This document shows, piece after piece, positions 17,889-26,676 of a stretch of DNA of 64,000 nt; within the stretch, counting starts at the first letter, position 1; each line of letters opens with the position of its first letter. A model generated the notes under the pieces. That model was not told the origin of the DNA and did not search any database. It saw only the letters and a list, made by a program, of their open reading frames with translations. A program made the position numbers and the translations under genes. Source of the DNA: Bremerella sp. P1 (GTDB taxonomy: Bacteria > Planctomycetota > Planctomycetia > Pirellulales > Pirellulaceae); assembly GCF_028748185.1 (NCBI RefSeq), contig NZ_CP118164.1, forward strand, positions 4,675,814 through 4,739,813, in the 5' to 3' direction.

Positions 17889-19919
17889 TTAAGCAGCCGA
17901 ACGCTTGTCGGTGTTTTCTTCCGAGTCTTCCAGCTCTGCTTCGACGTAGAGTCGGCAGTAGGTCTTGCTGGTCTGTAGTAGTTCGTCGTGGGTGCCGGTG
18001 GCTTCGACGTGGCCGTGATTCATCACCACGATGCGGTCGGCCAGTTGAAGCGTGCTGGCGCGATGCGTGATCAGAATGGCCGTACGTCCGGCGATGCAGT
18101 TCTTCAGGCTCTCATGGATCAGACGTTCACTATCCAGGTCGATCTGGCTGGTCGCCTCGTCCATGATGATGATATCGGGGTCACGCAAAAGTGCCCGGGC
18201 GATCGAGATCCGCTGACGCTGGCCGCCCGAAAGGTTCGAGCCGGCATCGCCGCAAATGGTATCGTACCCGTCGCTCATGTGCGTCTGCACGAACTGGTCG
18301 ACGTACGCGAGCTTGGCCGCTTCGATGACCTCTTCATCGGTAGCGTCCATGCGGCTGTAGCGAATGTTCTCGAGGATGGATTCGTCGAACAAAACGGTCG
18401 ACTGCGTGACCAAGGCAATCTGCGATCGCAGGTCGTGTTGCTTGAACTGGCGAATATCGGTTCCGCCCAATTCGACCGTACCGAGATCCGGGTCGTAGAA
18501 ACGCATCAGCAGGTTGATCAGCGTACTCTTGCCGCACCCATTGGGGCCGACGATCGCGACGGTCTCACCTTGCTTGATGGTCAGGTCGAGGTCCTTCAGT
18601 ACCGGCGTCTTTTCAACGTAGCAGAACTGAACCTCGTTGAAGGTGATGTCACGGCCGACGCTGTCGATAGCGACCGGGTGTTGAGGATCTTGAATCGGGT
18701 CTTCTTGCTGCAGCAGCGGATAAACCATTTCCGAAGCGGCGATACCGGCTTGGATCGAACCGAACACGTCGCCCAGCTTTCGCAGGGGATCGGTGCAGCC
18801 AATCAGGAAGGCGTAAAACGCCAGGATCGAGCCCAGTTCCATTGGCTTATCCGCCAGGGGAATACCGAAGATGTGCGTTTCCTGGTTCAGCACCAGGTAG
18901 CCGCCAGCGATCATCGACAGGCAGACCATGCCCAGGCCGAGCACTTCGTTGTTGACACGTACCAACGAGTTGAAGAACTGGATCTTAACCCGTTCCCAGT
19001 AGGCTTCGCGCGACTTCGCCTCGAAGCGTTTCCGCTCGTAGTCTTCGGTTCCGTACGCTTTGACCACGTAGTAACCGGTCATGATTTGTAGAAAGAAACC
19101 AGTGATCCGTGCCTGGATTTTGATCGAGGATTTGCTCAGGTTCTTGATCGTACGGGCCAGCTTATACAGCACGAAGGCCGCGACTGGGGCGATCAATAGC
19201 GAGAGAATCAACAGCCGCCAGTTGATGTACGCCGCACCGGTCAGGCAGGCAATCATCTTCACCGGTTCGCGAATCGACTTGCCGAATAGAATTTCGAGCG
19301 CCGCACCGATCGAACCGACGTCGCCGTTCATGCGGGTGGTCGAGTCGCCGGTCGTGATGTTCGATTTGCCTAGACGGATATCGAGCAGTTTGTCGAAGAC
19401 CTGGTGCTTCAGGTCGAGCGTCGTCAGCTGCGTTGCCCGGGCAACGAGCATCATGCTCATGGAAAGGAACACCCCTTTTACCAAGGTGCCAACCATCAAG
19501 AAACCGACCATCAGAAGCAGCGTATTGAACGGGCTATCGGGCGCATACGCGTCGATCCACGGCTGCGACTTCTCGATGTTAGCCAACTTGTCTTCCCAAC
19601 CGTTCATCGCGCTGTCGTCGCGGCGTAATTGCCGGTTGATTTCGGCTCGTTTGGCGGGATCTTCGGTTCGGGTGAGTTCTTCGTCGTAGCCGTCGATGTT
19701 CTTGCGGAGCCGAGCAATCTGTTCCTGGCAGTTAACCGTTTCACGTTCGGCCCATTGGTGCAGACTTTGCCCGTCGAAAATGATTTCGGCGAACGGATAG
19801 ACGGCACCAATATTCGCACCCCAGAGAAAACCCACCATCAACGAGCAGATGACAGAACCGATGATGGACCAGCGGTAACGGGAAACACAGTGGCGAATCG
19901 CGAGCAGCAGATAATTCAT
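17889..19919 (-). CDS. ABC exporter, fused membrane and ATPase domains (MsbA-like)
   Basis: 676 residues. N-terminal six-helix exporter domain with an unusually long charged periplasmic loop between helices 1 and 2 (ERETVNCQEQIARLRKN onward, about residues 45-120). C-terminal ATPase with Walker A GPNGCGKST near 460, signature LSGGQRQR near 565, Walker B IIIMDEAT near 585 and the H-loop ITHRAST. Half-transporters of this type work as homodimers and move lipids, drugs or peptides outward. ATG 19919 (MNYLLLAIRH) is chosen; the open frame extends 30 codons upstream without membrane character. Substrate unknown. Confidence 0.88.
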   Translation of the reverse strand: MNYLLLAIRHCVSRYRWSIIGSVICSLMVGFLWGANIGAVYPFAEIIFDGQSLHQWAERETVNCQEQIARLRKNIDGYDEELTRTEDPAKRAEINRQLRRDDSAMNGWEDKLANIEKSQPWIDAYAPDSPFNTLLLMVGFLMVGTLVKGVFLSMSMMLVARATQLTTLDLKHQVFDKLLDIRLGKSNITTGDSTTRMNGDVGSIGAALEILFGKSIREPVKMIACLTGAAYINWRLLILSLLIAPVAAFVLYKLARTIKNLSKSSIKIQARITGFFLQIMTGYYVVKAYGTEDYERKRFEAKSREAYWERVKIQFFNSLVRVNNEVLGLGMVCLSMIAGGYLVLNQETHIFGIPLADKPMELGSILAFYAFLIGCTDPLRKLGDVFGSIQAGIAASEMVYPLLQQEDPIQDPQHPVAIDSVGRDITFNEVQFCYVEKTPVLKDLDLTIKQGETVAIVGPNGCGKSTLINLLMRFYDPDLGTVELGGTDIRQFKQHDLRSQIALVTQSTVLFDESILENIRYSRMDATDEEVIEAAKLAYVDQFVQTHMSDGYDTICGDAGSNLSGGQRQRISIARALLRDPDIIIMDEATSQIDLDSERLIHESLKNCIAGRTAILITHRASTLQLADRIVVMNHGHVEATGTHDELLQTSKTYCRLYVEAELEDSEENTDKRSAA

Positions 19920-20127
19920 GCTTTGAGTCGTGCAATCTCGGTAAGCAGCACGCCTTGCGGCCGTTGGCCACTGGGTGTGCCCTTGGGAATCTCGCCGTCG
20001 CAAACGCACATCCTTTGCGCAATAGCATTACGGCGAATTAGGAACCGAAGAAAGCTACAACGATTCGCTGTTGCCAGCAATATCAGTCGGGTCGGCAGAA
20101 TGGAATTCCGCGGGGTGCTAGCATCGA

Positions 20128-21048
20128 TTATTCGGGATCATCTTTCGCGGCGACCATCTTCATCTGGTTTGCCGCTTCCAAGACCCCCAATGCGAAGGAA
20201 GTCCCGAGCATCAGTTGCCCGGTCGTGTCGTAGTGAACCGTATCTGCTAGCAGCGGCATGCCGTCGGTAGGGACGTTCCACACGCCCAGGATTGCCCGCT
20301 CGGATCCGTTTCGCATGTCGGCGTCGTCCTGGGCCTGGCGGATCTCGGCACGGTGGGTGAAGCGTTCCATCCACGGAACATGGGGCAGGACCTGACCCAT
20401 GGCAAAGGGAACCGGACCGCTTTGGCAGTCTTCTTCCATTCGCGATTTGAGCAGGGCGATCGACTGATCGTAGGTCGTGGCTGAGATTTCCTGCTTGGCA
20501 TCCGCTTCTCCTTGCATCCAGGCAATTCCCTTCAGCTCCGGCTTCAGGCCCGCCTCTTTCAGCGCGGTGAAGGCCTTGGTGAATTGATCTCGCAGACGTC
20601 TGTAATGATTCCCCATGTTGGGGTCTTCTGGCGAGGTCCCGGGATAGAAGGTGTTGCGGTTGGGACCCGGTTCTTCTCCCATCCACTTCGCTCCGTTAAA
20701 GCCGGCATGCAGTGGCTGACCGCTGAGCGCGAACTTGACGACGTAGATCTTCTTGCCTGGGTGCAGCGATGCCATCGTGCCGGAGAAACCGACTTCCGGC
20801 CCAAAGCGACCACCGCCGTTGAGATTCAATGCCATCGGATCGAAATCGGCAAACTGCTTGCCATCCCAGTACTGGACCGATGGCAACGTCGTCTTCCATT
20901 GCTCGGGAAGCTGCGACTTGTTGCCGCTGCCTGCCATGTTCGACTGTCCCGAAAGGATATAGACGTCAACCGCTTCCTGAGCAGTCGCAATCGAAGATGC
21001 AAACAACACGAAGGCGAAAAGGAGCAGGGCAGGCATACGTACGAGCAT
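20128..21048 (-). CDS. Secreted sialate O-acetylesterase-like SGNH hydrolase
   Basis: 306 residues with a signal peptide ending about residue 23. Seen: the nucleophile block ILSGQSNMAGSG with S36, a GIAWMQGEADA block and the C-terminal DTVHYDTTGQ block supplying the Asp/His. This is the DUF303/CE6-like family that removes acetyl groups from sialic acids or plant/algal polysaccharides. ATG 21048. Together with the esterase at 6734 and the glycoside hydrolase at the right edge it fits a polysaccharide-degrading lifestyle. Confidence 0.87.
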   Translation of the reverse strand: MLVRMPALLLFAFVLFASSIATAQEAVDVYILSGQSNMAGSGNKSQLPEQWKTTLPSVQYWDGKQFADFDPMALNLNGGGRFGPEVGFSGTMASLHPGKKIYVVKFALSGQPLHAGFNGAKWMGEEPGPNRNTFYPGTSPEDPNMGNHYRRLRDQFTKAFTALKEAGLKPELKGIAWMQGEADAKQEISATTYDQSIALLKSRMEEDCQSGPVPFAMGQVLPHVPWMERFTHRAEIRQAQDDADMRNGSERAILGVWNVPTDGMPLLADTVHYDTTGQLMLGTSFALGVLEAANQMKMVAAKDDPE

Positions 21049-21130
21049 GGCAGTTCACCGGTGAAAAGTTCAAAGGGTGGGATTGGCAGAATGTTCCCAT
21101 GGTACCTGGGAAACGCCTTCGAAACAAAGA

Positions 21131-21160
21131 ACGCCGCGAAAGGAGCAACCTTCGCGGCGT
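21131..21160 (-). terminator. Terminator of the tRNA-Gly transcript
   Basis: ACGCCGCGAA and TTCGCGGCGT form a 10-bp stem. On the minus strand it is followed by TTCTTTGTTT. It lies 13 bases past the tRNA 3' end. Confidence 0.75.
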
Positions 21161-21172
21161 TTCGGCTTTCAG

Positions 21173-21243
21173 AGCGGGTGAAGGGAATCGAACCCTCGTA
21201 ACTAGCTTGGGAAGCTAGGGCTCTACCATTGAGCTACACCCGC
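21173..21243 (-). tRNA. tRNA-Gly (anticodon UCC)
   Basis: 71 nt cloverleaf on the minus strand. The acceptor GCGGGTG pairs with CACCCGC and the discriminator base is U. D arm GCTC...GAGC, anticodon stem CTAGC/GCTAG with loop TTCCCAA (anticodon UCC, reads GGA and GGG), T arm GAGGG-TTCGATT-CCCTT. CCA is not encoded. A terminator follows directly, so it is a single-gene transcript. Confidence 0.97.
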
Positions 21244-21496
21244 GTGACGTACTTCTAAATATAACCCGGCAACGATGGCGAGCAAGGATTGGCCACGTTG
21301 AATTTGAATTCTGGTAAGCGGCTAACTTTTGATCGTTCGCTTGGGGCAGTGCGATCGGGTCGTACCGGTTTCCTGGCCTCTGAGGTTTAGGCAATGGCTG
21401 CGTGTGAGAAAAAAACAACGGCGCAAGACGCTTGTCACCAGCCAGCGCGCACAATTGGGAAACTCTCCCGAGAACCAAATCCCGGCCGGTGACGGT

Positions 21497-22606
21497 ATGC
21501 TTCGAATTTGGAAGGAATCTGATCGCGTCCTTTGGATGCTGATCCTGTTTTACCTGGTGATCATGACGGTCGCCGCGCTGCCCACCTTGCAGCGCTCGGC
21601 TGCGGCCAGTCGCCCGGCAACGCTGCTGGAAATGGCGTGGGCCGCCGAAGGGAACCTAAGTGAAGACGATCGGACCGCCGCCCACCAACGTCTGACCAAG
21701 CACCTGGCTTGGATGGAAGAGAACCTTCCTCGGCAATGGGGACGTTACTCGATCGAAGAACGTGCCGCTTGGGTCTTTCAGTCGATGCACGAACACTTGC
21801 TCTTCGGCGAGTACGACGAAAACCAGAACGCACTCAGCAAGGCCCTGCTCGAAGGGAATTACAACTGCGTTTCGGCGACCATTCTGTACCAGATTCTGAC
21901 CGACCGGGCAGGCTTGCCCACCGTCGCGATGCAAACGCGCGGACATGTTTGGTGCCGTCTACTGAGTCGACCGGAACTCGACGTCGAAACAACCTGTCCG
22001 ACCTGGTTTCTGCTCGAACCGCATGATCAAGGTCAGTCGCCAGCAGTCCAAGCCGCGGACGAGGCACGAACCCTTTCGACTCGTGGCTTGGCCGCGAAGA
22101 TTCCCTACAACAAAGCCAGCCTGGCAGCTGCCCAAGGGGATTACCCCGGTGCGATCGAATATCTGAACTTCGCTCTGTCGCTCGATCCGCAAGATGCGGC
22201 CGCGATGCGCAACCGAAGTGCCATTTTGAATAACTGGGCCGTGGCCTGTATCGGACAGAAGGATTGCCAGACGGCGCTCGATATCCTGAAGCGGATGGAA
22301 AACCAACGCCCTCATGACCCCGACCTGGAGTTGAACCGCAGTAAGATCGTCGATGCCGTGATCGATCAGTGGTGCCACCAAGGGCGATTCTCCGAGGCTT
22401 TACGTCTGCTTCAGACGCAAGACGATCTGACGTCCAGTCGTCACACAGTTCGTTCGCTTTACCAGAAGTGGATCCAAGACGCGGCAAGTCGCGGCGATTG
22501 GTATGAAGCCAAGAACGCGTTGCGTCTGGCCATCTCGGCCCATGAAGACGATCCACTGACGGTCGCTCAACTGCGTCGCCAGTATCGCCAGCTCACCGCA
22601 GGCTAG
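21497..22606 (+). CDS. Transglutaminase-like/TPR membrane-anchored protein
   Basis: 369 residues. One N-terminal membrane helix (VLWMLILFYLVIMTVAALP, about 11-29), then a transglutaminase-like core with C124 (GNYNCVSATILYQIL) and H150 (MQTRGHVWCRL), resembling SirB1-type domains. Further on are helical TPR-type repeats (AQGDYPGAIEYLNFALSLDPQDAAAMR split over about residues 215-240, and more). ATG 21497 is chosen since the membrane helix then follows normally; the 56 upstream codons have no protein character. Whether the cysteine is catalytic is unknown. It starts 253 bases from the tRNA gene. Confidence 0.75.
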   Translation: MLRIWKESDRVLWMLILFYLVIMTVAALPTLQRSAAASRPATLLEMAWAAEGNLSEDDRTAAHQRLTKHLAWMEENLPRQWGRYSIEERAAWVFQSMHEHLLFGEYDENQNALSKALLEGNYNCVSATILYQILTDRAGLPTVAMQTRGHVWCRLLSRPELDVETTCPTWFLLEPHDQGQSPAVQAADEARTLSTRGLAAKIPYNKASLAAAQGDYPGAIEYLNFALSLDPQDAAAMRNRSAILNNWAVACIGQKDCQTALDILKRMENQRPHDPDLELNRSKIVDAVIDQWCHQGRFSEALRLLQTQDDLTSSRHTVRSLYQKWIQDAASRGDWYEAKNALRLAISAHEDDPLTVAQLRRQYRQLTAG

Positions 22607-22856
22607 TCCTCACGTGGAGCTCGAACGATTCTCGTGGGCAATGCCCGTTTTCGTTTGCCCATCGACGAATCATGACCTATCTATTTAATTAGTTCCGGGG
22701 CAAGCTTTGTGAGGAAGGTCCGCGCGGATCGGTTATTCCGTTTGTGCGGCCCACAATTGCTCTTCTGAACGTCCTCCTTTTCCGCGTATATCCTCGTGAA
22801 CCATCTGTTTCACGGGCCTCGTTTCTTTTCTGACCCAAATTCTTCAGGTTGAATCC

Positions 22857-23297
22857 ATGGCAAGTTGCGCTTTGACCCCATCCGAATTTGCATTCACGAC
22901 GGTTCCCAATTGCTCTGACGAGAGCGAAGCCAAAGTGCGTGCAACGGTAGGTCAGCTCATCAGCCGGATTCTGCCCAAGAAGATCACCAACGAGCGGCGG
23001 AAGGATTTTCGCTATCCCTATCCGCACTTGATGTATCTCACTCCGATCGATGCGTCGGGCGAGCCGCTCAACGAGCTATCGACGGTGGTCGTGGGAAAGA
23101 ATATCACCGAACGCGGAATCGACTTCTTCCATCAAGAGCCGGTTCCGTATCGACGCGTGATTCTGACGCTGGAAGCGGAAGATGGTGCCCGTGCCTCGGT
23201 GGTGACCGACCTGCTGTGGACTCGATTCACACGGCAAGGCTGGTATGACAACGGAGGCCGTTTCCTGCATGTCTTAGCGCAAAACGGCCCTTGCTAA
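22857..23297 (+). CDS. PilZ-like domain protein
   Basis: 146 residues, soluble. NERRKDFRYPYP matches the RxxxR part of the c-di-GMP-binding PilZ motif, and VVVGKNITERGIDFF the second part ([D/N]xSxxG with Thr/Glu substitutions), followed by beta strands and LLWTRFTRQGWYDNGGRFL as in PilZ barrels. It probably binds c-di-GMP or is a degenerate member. The diguanylate cyclase at 28952 could supply the ligand (inference). ATG 22857. Monocistronic. Confidence 0.65.
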   Translation: MASCALTPSEFAFTTVPNCSDESEAKVRATVGQLISRILPKKITNERRKDFRYPYPHLMYLTPIDASGEPLNELSTVVVGKNITERGIDFFHQEPVPYRRVILTLEAEDGARASVVTDLLWTRFTRQGWYDNGGRFLHVLAQNGPC

Positions 23298-23348
23298 CCT
23301 GGTCATTCGGTGGCCCAGCAACGACATGCTGGGCCATCCGGATGATGC

Positions 23349-25343
23349 TTATCGAATCATCCGCATCACGGCTGGGTAGGTCTGGAAGATCTTGATCAGT
23401 TCCTGGCGGGTGACCTTTTTGTCGGAGTTGGTGTCGAGGCGATCGAAGACGTTGTGTCCTTTCTCAGGCACTTCGTCGCGGGCCACTTCACCATCCAGGT
23501 TGGCATCGAACTTGGTGATCAGCTCGTTTGCCTTGTCGAGAACCTCTTGCGATGCTTCGCCTGGCTTCGACTTCTGGACCAAGGTCTTCGGATCGACCGG
23601 AATGGCGACGTCGAAGTAGCCAATCATCATTTCGTCCCAGGTCTGATCACCCCACCGGACCGTCTTGGTCGGATCGGGATTGAAGAGATTCCCTTCCGAG
23701 TTGTCGTAGTGAGCGATGGCCCGCACGTACGAACCCTTGGGCATCTTCTTCGGCTCGGCCAGTTCGTAGGCCGTCTGCCAATTGAAGTCGTAAGCAGGGA
23801 TATCAACCAGGATCTCTTCTTCCCCATTTGGCGAAACACCTATATACCGAAACGACTTGCCGCGGAGATGCATATGCGGCATGAAGCTGAGGATCATTGT
23901 GTCGTCGTTGGGCGCGGGATCCGACTTGGCTTCCTCTTTGTGGTTTTTATCGCCTGGCGGAATTTTGATGCGAGGATTGACCGCGCTGGTCGTCTTGACC
24001 TCGTACTTCACGTCCTTCGGGTCCATGAAGTTGAAGCCAATTTGACTGAGGTCTTCCTGCGGCGAACCGATCGGCGTGTAGTGCATCTGGAAGACGAGTC
24101 GCGAGCCAGCGGGAATGCGTTTGGCCATTCCTTCCGGATAGTTTCGCGCGATCTTGCCAGGCACGTAACCGACCAGGAAACCGCGAGCACCTCCGCCCAG
24201 TTCGCGACCATCACGCCCCGGAGGCAATGCGAAGCAGAGGATGTGGTGGACGACTTGTAAGTTGCCGGCCTTGAGTTCGGCACCCTTGATCCACTTGTCT
24301 TCGGTGAAGCCTGGGTCGGTGACGAAGTACTTGTACTTCACTTCCCCTTCGGCCGGGACCTGGTACGGCTCTTCCGTGATATCAAGGATGAGCTCTGGCT
24401 TCTCGGGAAGCGTCCAGCCTTCGACATACTTGACCGGCTCCGGCAGCTTCTTGGAATCCCCTTCCGGGGCACCTGCTTCGACCCACTTGAGGATCGTGTC
24501 TTTCTCTTGTTTGGTAAGATGTCGATCGTTGGAGAAGTGACCGTACTTGGGATCGGCATGCCAGGGAGGCATTCGCTGGTCTTCCACCACTTCGGCGATC
24601 ATCTCGGCCCAGCCGACTACCTCGTCGTAGTCGGTCAACGCGAACGGAGCGATCTGGCTTTCGCGATGGCATTCGACGCAGCGCTTCTGGAAGATGCGCG
24701 CGATCTGATTCGAGTAAGTCACTTCCGAGGTTTCATCCGCTTCGAGAATGCGTCCGATGTGGCAACCGACCGGGTCGGTCTCCGGCACGCTCACCTTTTT
24801 ACCAGCCAAGACTTCCTGGATCGCGATCTTCAAGTCGTCGCGCGTGGCGTCGTCGCGAATGTTGCCCACCAGGAAGTGGTCGTCGATGCGACCGCGATAG
24901 CGAATGGTTCGTTCCTTGTCGAGCAGCACGACTTCTGGCGTTCGCCGAGCACCGACCTCGTCGGCCAGGCGATTGGCCAGGTCTTTCAGGAAAGGGATCT
25001 CCAGGGAGTGCACTCGGGCAAACGAAGCCATCTCGGTGATCGAGTCATGCTGGTTGGCATCGACTGCCAGGATCGAGACTTTCCGATCTTTGAACTCGCC
25101 GGCCAATTGCTGAAGCGTTACCGAATACCGCTTGGCAACGGGGCACTCGCAGCCGATGAACGCCAGGACGACGACGTCACTTTCGGCGTAGTCCGAAAGC
25201 TTGTGCGTCTTGCCGCGGAAGTCCTTCAGCTCGAACCCTTCGATCTTCTTACCGATCGGTTGAGGTTCGATCTTCGATTCCCGTGCCCAGACGGGGGAAA
25301 CCAGTAGGCAACTGAGCGAAAAGACAAGGATAAGGCGATACAC
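23349..25343 (-). CDS. Secreted redoxin - c-type heme - copper monooxygenase - EF-hand fusion
   Basis: 664 residues, signal peptide 1-20. Domains in order: a thioredoxin/AhpC-like redoxin (about 28-190, with C65-E-C67 in FIGCECPVAKRY); a c-type heme site C222-V-E-C225-H226; a copper type-II monooxygenase-like region with HHILCF, FQMHYTPIG and PHMHLRGKSF as candidate copper-ligand histidines; and two EF-hand-like loops at the end (DANLDGEVARDE and DTNSDKKVTRQE). GTG start at 25343. Proteins of this layout are frequent in planctomycetes, biochemical role unknown; it suggests periplasmic oxidation chemistry with on-chain electron transfer. Monocistronic. Confidence 0.85.
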   Translation of the reverse strand: MYRLILVFSLSCLLVSPVWARESKIEPQPIGKKIEGFELKDFRGKTHKLSDYAESDVVVLAFIGCECPVAKRYSVTLQQLAGEFKDRKVSILAVDANQHDSITEMASFARVHSLEIPFLKDLANRLADEVGARRTPEVVLLDKERTIRYRGRIDDHFLVGNIRDDATRDDLKIAIQEVLAGKKVSVPETDPVGCHIGRILEADETSEVTYSNQIARIFQKRCVECHRESQIAPFALTDYDEVVGWAEMIAEVVEDQRMPPWHADPKYGHFSNDRHLTKQEKDTILKWVEAGAPEGDSKKLPEPVKYVEGWTLPEKPELILDITEEPYQVPAEGEVKYKYFVTDPGFTEDKWIKGAELKAGNLQVVHHILCFALPPGRDGRELGGGARGFLVGYVPGKIARNYPEGMAKRIPAGSRLVFQMHYTPIGSPQEDLSQIGFNFMDPKDVKYEVKTTSAVNPRIKIPPGDKNHKEEAKSDPAPNDDTMILSFMPHMHLRGKSFRYIGVSPNGEEEILVDIPAYDFNWQTAYELAEPKKMPKGSYVRAIAHYDNSEGNLFNPDPTKTVRWGDQTWDEMMIGYFDVAIPVDPKTLVQKSKPGEASQEVLDKANELITKFDANLDGEVARDEVPEKGHNVFDRLDTNSDKKVTRQELIKIFQTYPAVMRMIR

Positions 25344-25485
25344 GGCGTGAACACTCCAGAAAACCCAAAGCCAGGCGAGCGAATTCCTACTTCATAAACT
25401 GTAGTGGACAGCCAGAAGTTTCGCCTAGCTTAAAATTTTCAGGTTTTTCGTGCCAATGAGAACGCTTGTCTGATAGATTGTCGCC

Positions 25486-25508
25486 CTAGTCCGCGGGAAA
25501 CGGACTAG
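25486..25508. terminator. Hairpin downstream of the export gene
   Basis: CTAGTCCG and CGGACTAG pair perfectly around a seven-base loop, 17 bases beyond the stop of the polysaccharide export gene. There is no T run on either strand, so termination efficiency is doubtful. Confidence 0.4.
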
Positions 25509-25524
25509 TCGACTCGGGTGGGCC

Positions 25525-26655
25525 TTAGAAGTTGCTCAGGCGGTTGACGCTGATGTTAACCCCTTGGAACGGAACCACGCCGTAAATCCCGCGTGTGAAG
25601 ACCAGTTCGATGAACTCGTCCGCCCACAGGACCGGGCTCTTGGGCACGATCACGATGTCGGCATCACGAATCCAAAGTTCGTCCGACGGGGCAGGGCGTT
25701 TGCCGTACAGGGCACCCTTCAGATCGAGCTTGGTGGCCACCAGACGCCAGTCTTCGGCGCGGCGGAACACGACGACCTCACGCAGGTTGGCACCCACGTT
25801 CCAGCCGCCAGCCATGGCGATGCTTTGAATCGCGGTCGTGGGACCGGTCAACTCGTAGCGGCCTGGGTTGGGGACTTCGCCCAGCACGTAGATATAACGT
25901 GGGGCGCGGTTGACCAGGACCGGAGTGACTTCGATCCCTTCGATTTCCTGGGCGTAACGCTGATCGATCTCACGCTTCAGTTCGTCGAGCGTCATCCCTT
26001 GGGCAGGCACGTTGCCGATGGCGGGAAGCTGAACGGTGCCTTCGGGCGTCACGCGGCTGCTACGACCTTGACCACCGGTACCAGCCCGGGCATCGACCGT
26101 CGCACGAAGGTCTTCCAGCTTGGTGTTGACCTGCAGCGGCGTTACGGTAATGGCGGGGACCTTGTAGAACTCTTTGTACTTTTCTTCGAGGGCAGCTCGA
26201 AGTTCCTCGACCGTACGACGAGCGGCATGGACTTGGCCCAGCAGCAAAACGGTGATGGTGCCGTCGGGCTGGATGACCAGGTCGCGATCGAGATTCGGGT
26301 CGGTAAGCGATTCAATGCTGACCTTGTCGCCCACTTCCAAGCGGTAAGGACGAGTCGTCTCTTGTCGCGTCAGGCGATAGACGAAGTCGAGGTCGTCGCC
26401 GACACGCAGACGATACTCAGGAACATGAGCCGTTCGTGCGGGACCGACGTATTCTCCTTGAGCAAAGACCTGCCAGGGGATCGGTCGGCGTGCGTCCCAA
26501 TGGGGTTCGCCTTCGCAGACCGGATCGGTGGAGTCGACACCCACCAGGACTTGTCGGTCGTGGGGGCTGCAGGTCGGGGCCATCATTTGTGCCCAGGCCG
26601 ACGAGGTCAAGCAGGCAACAATCAAGCCGCAGAGAATCAGTTTATAGTTTCGCAT
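25525..26655 (-). CDS. Polysaccharide biosynthesis/export protein (Wza-like, SLBB)
   Basis: 376 residues with a signal peptide (MRNYKLILCGLIVACLTSSAWA). Poly_export domain beginning YRLEVGDKVSIES with RDLVIQPDGTITVLLLGQV, then a second copy-like stretch (RVTPEGTVQLPAIGNVPAQG) and an SLBB domain (YIYVLGEVPNPGRYELTG). The Wza/GumB family forms the outer-membrane channel for exopolysaccharide. ATG 26655. A TPR lipoprotein gene ends 21 bases upstream on the same strand, so the two form an operon. Confidence 0.88.
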   Translation of the reverse strand: MRNYKLILCGLIVACLTSSAWAQMMAPTCSPHDRQVLVGVDSTDPVCEGEPHWDARRPIPWQVFAQGEYVGPARTAHVPEYRLRVGDDLDFVYRLTRQETTRPYRLEVGDKVSIESLTDPNLDRDLVIQPDGTITVLLLGQVHAARRTVEELRAALEEKYKEFYKVPAITVTPLQVNTKLEDLRATVDARAGTGGQGRSSRVTPEGTVQLPAIGNVPAQGMTLDELKREIDQRYAQEIEGIEVTPVLVNRAPRYIYVLGEVPNPGRYELTGPTTAIQSIAMAGGWNVGANLREVVVFRRAEDWRLVATKLDLKGALYGKRPAPSDELWIRDADIVIVPKSPVLWADEFIELVFTRGIYGVVPFQGVNISVNRLSNF

Positions 26656-26676
26656 CAGGTCGAATCCTTGACCAAG

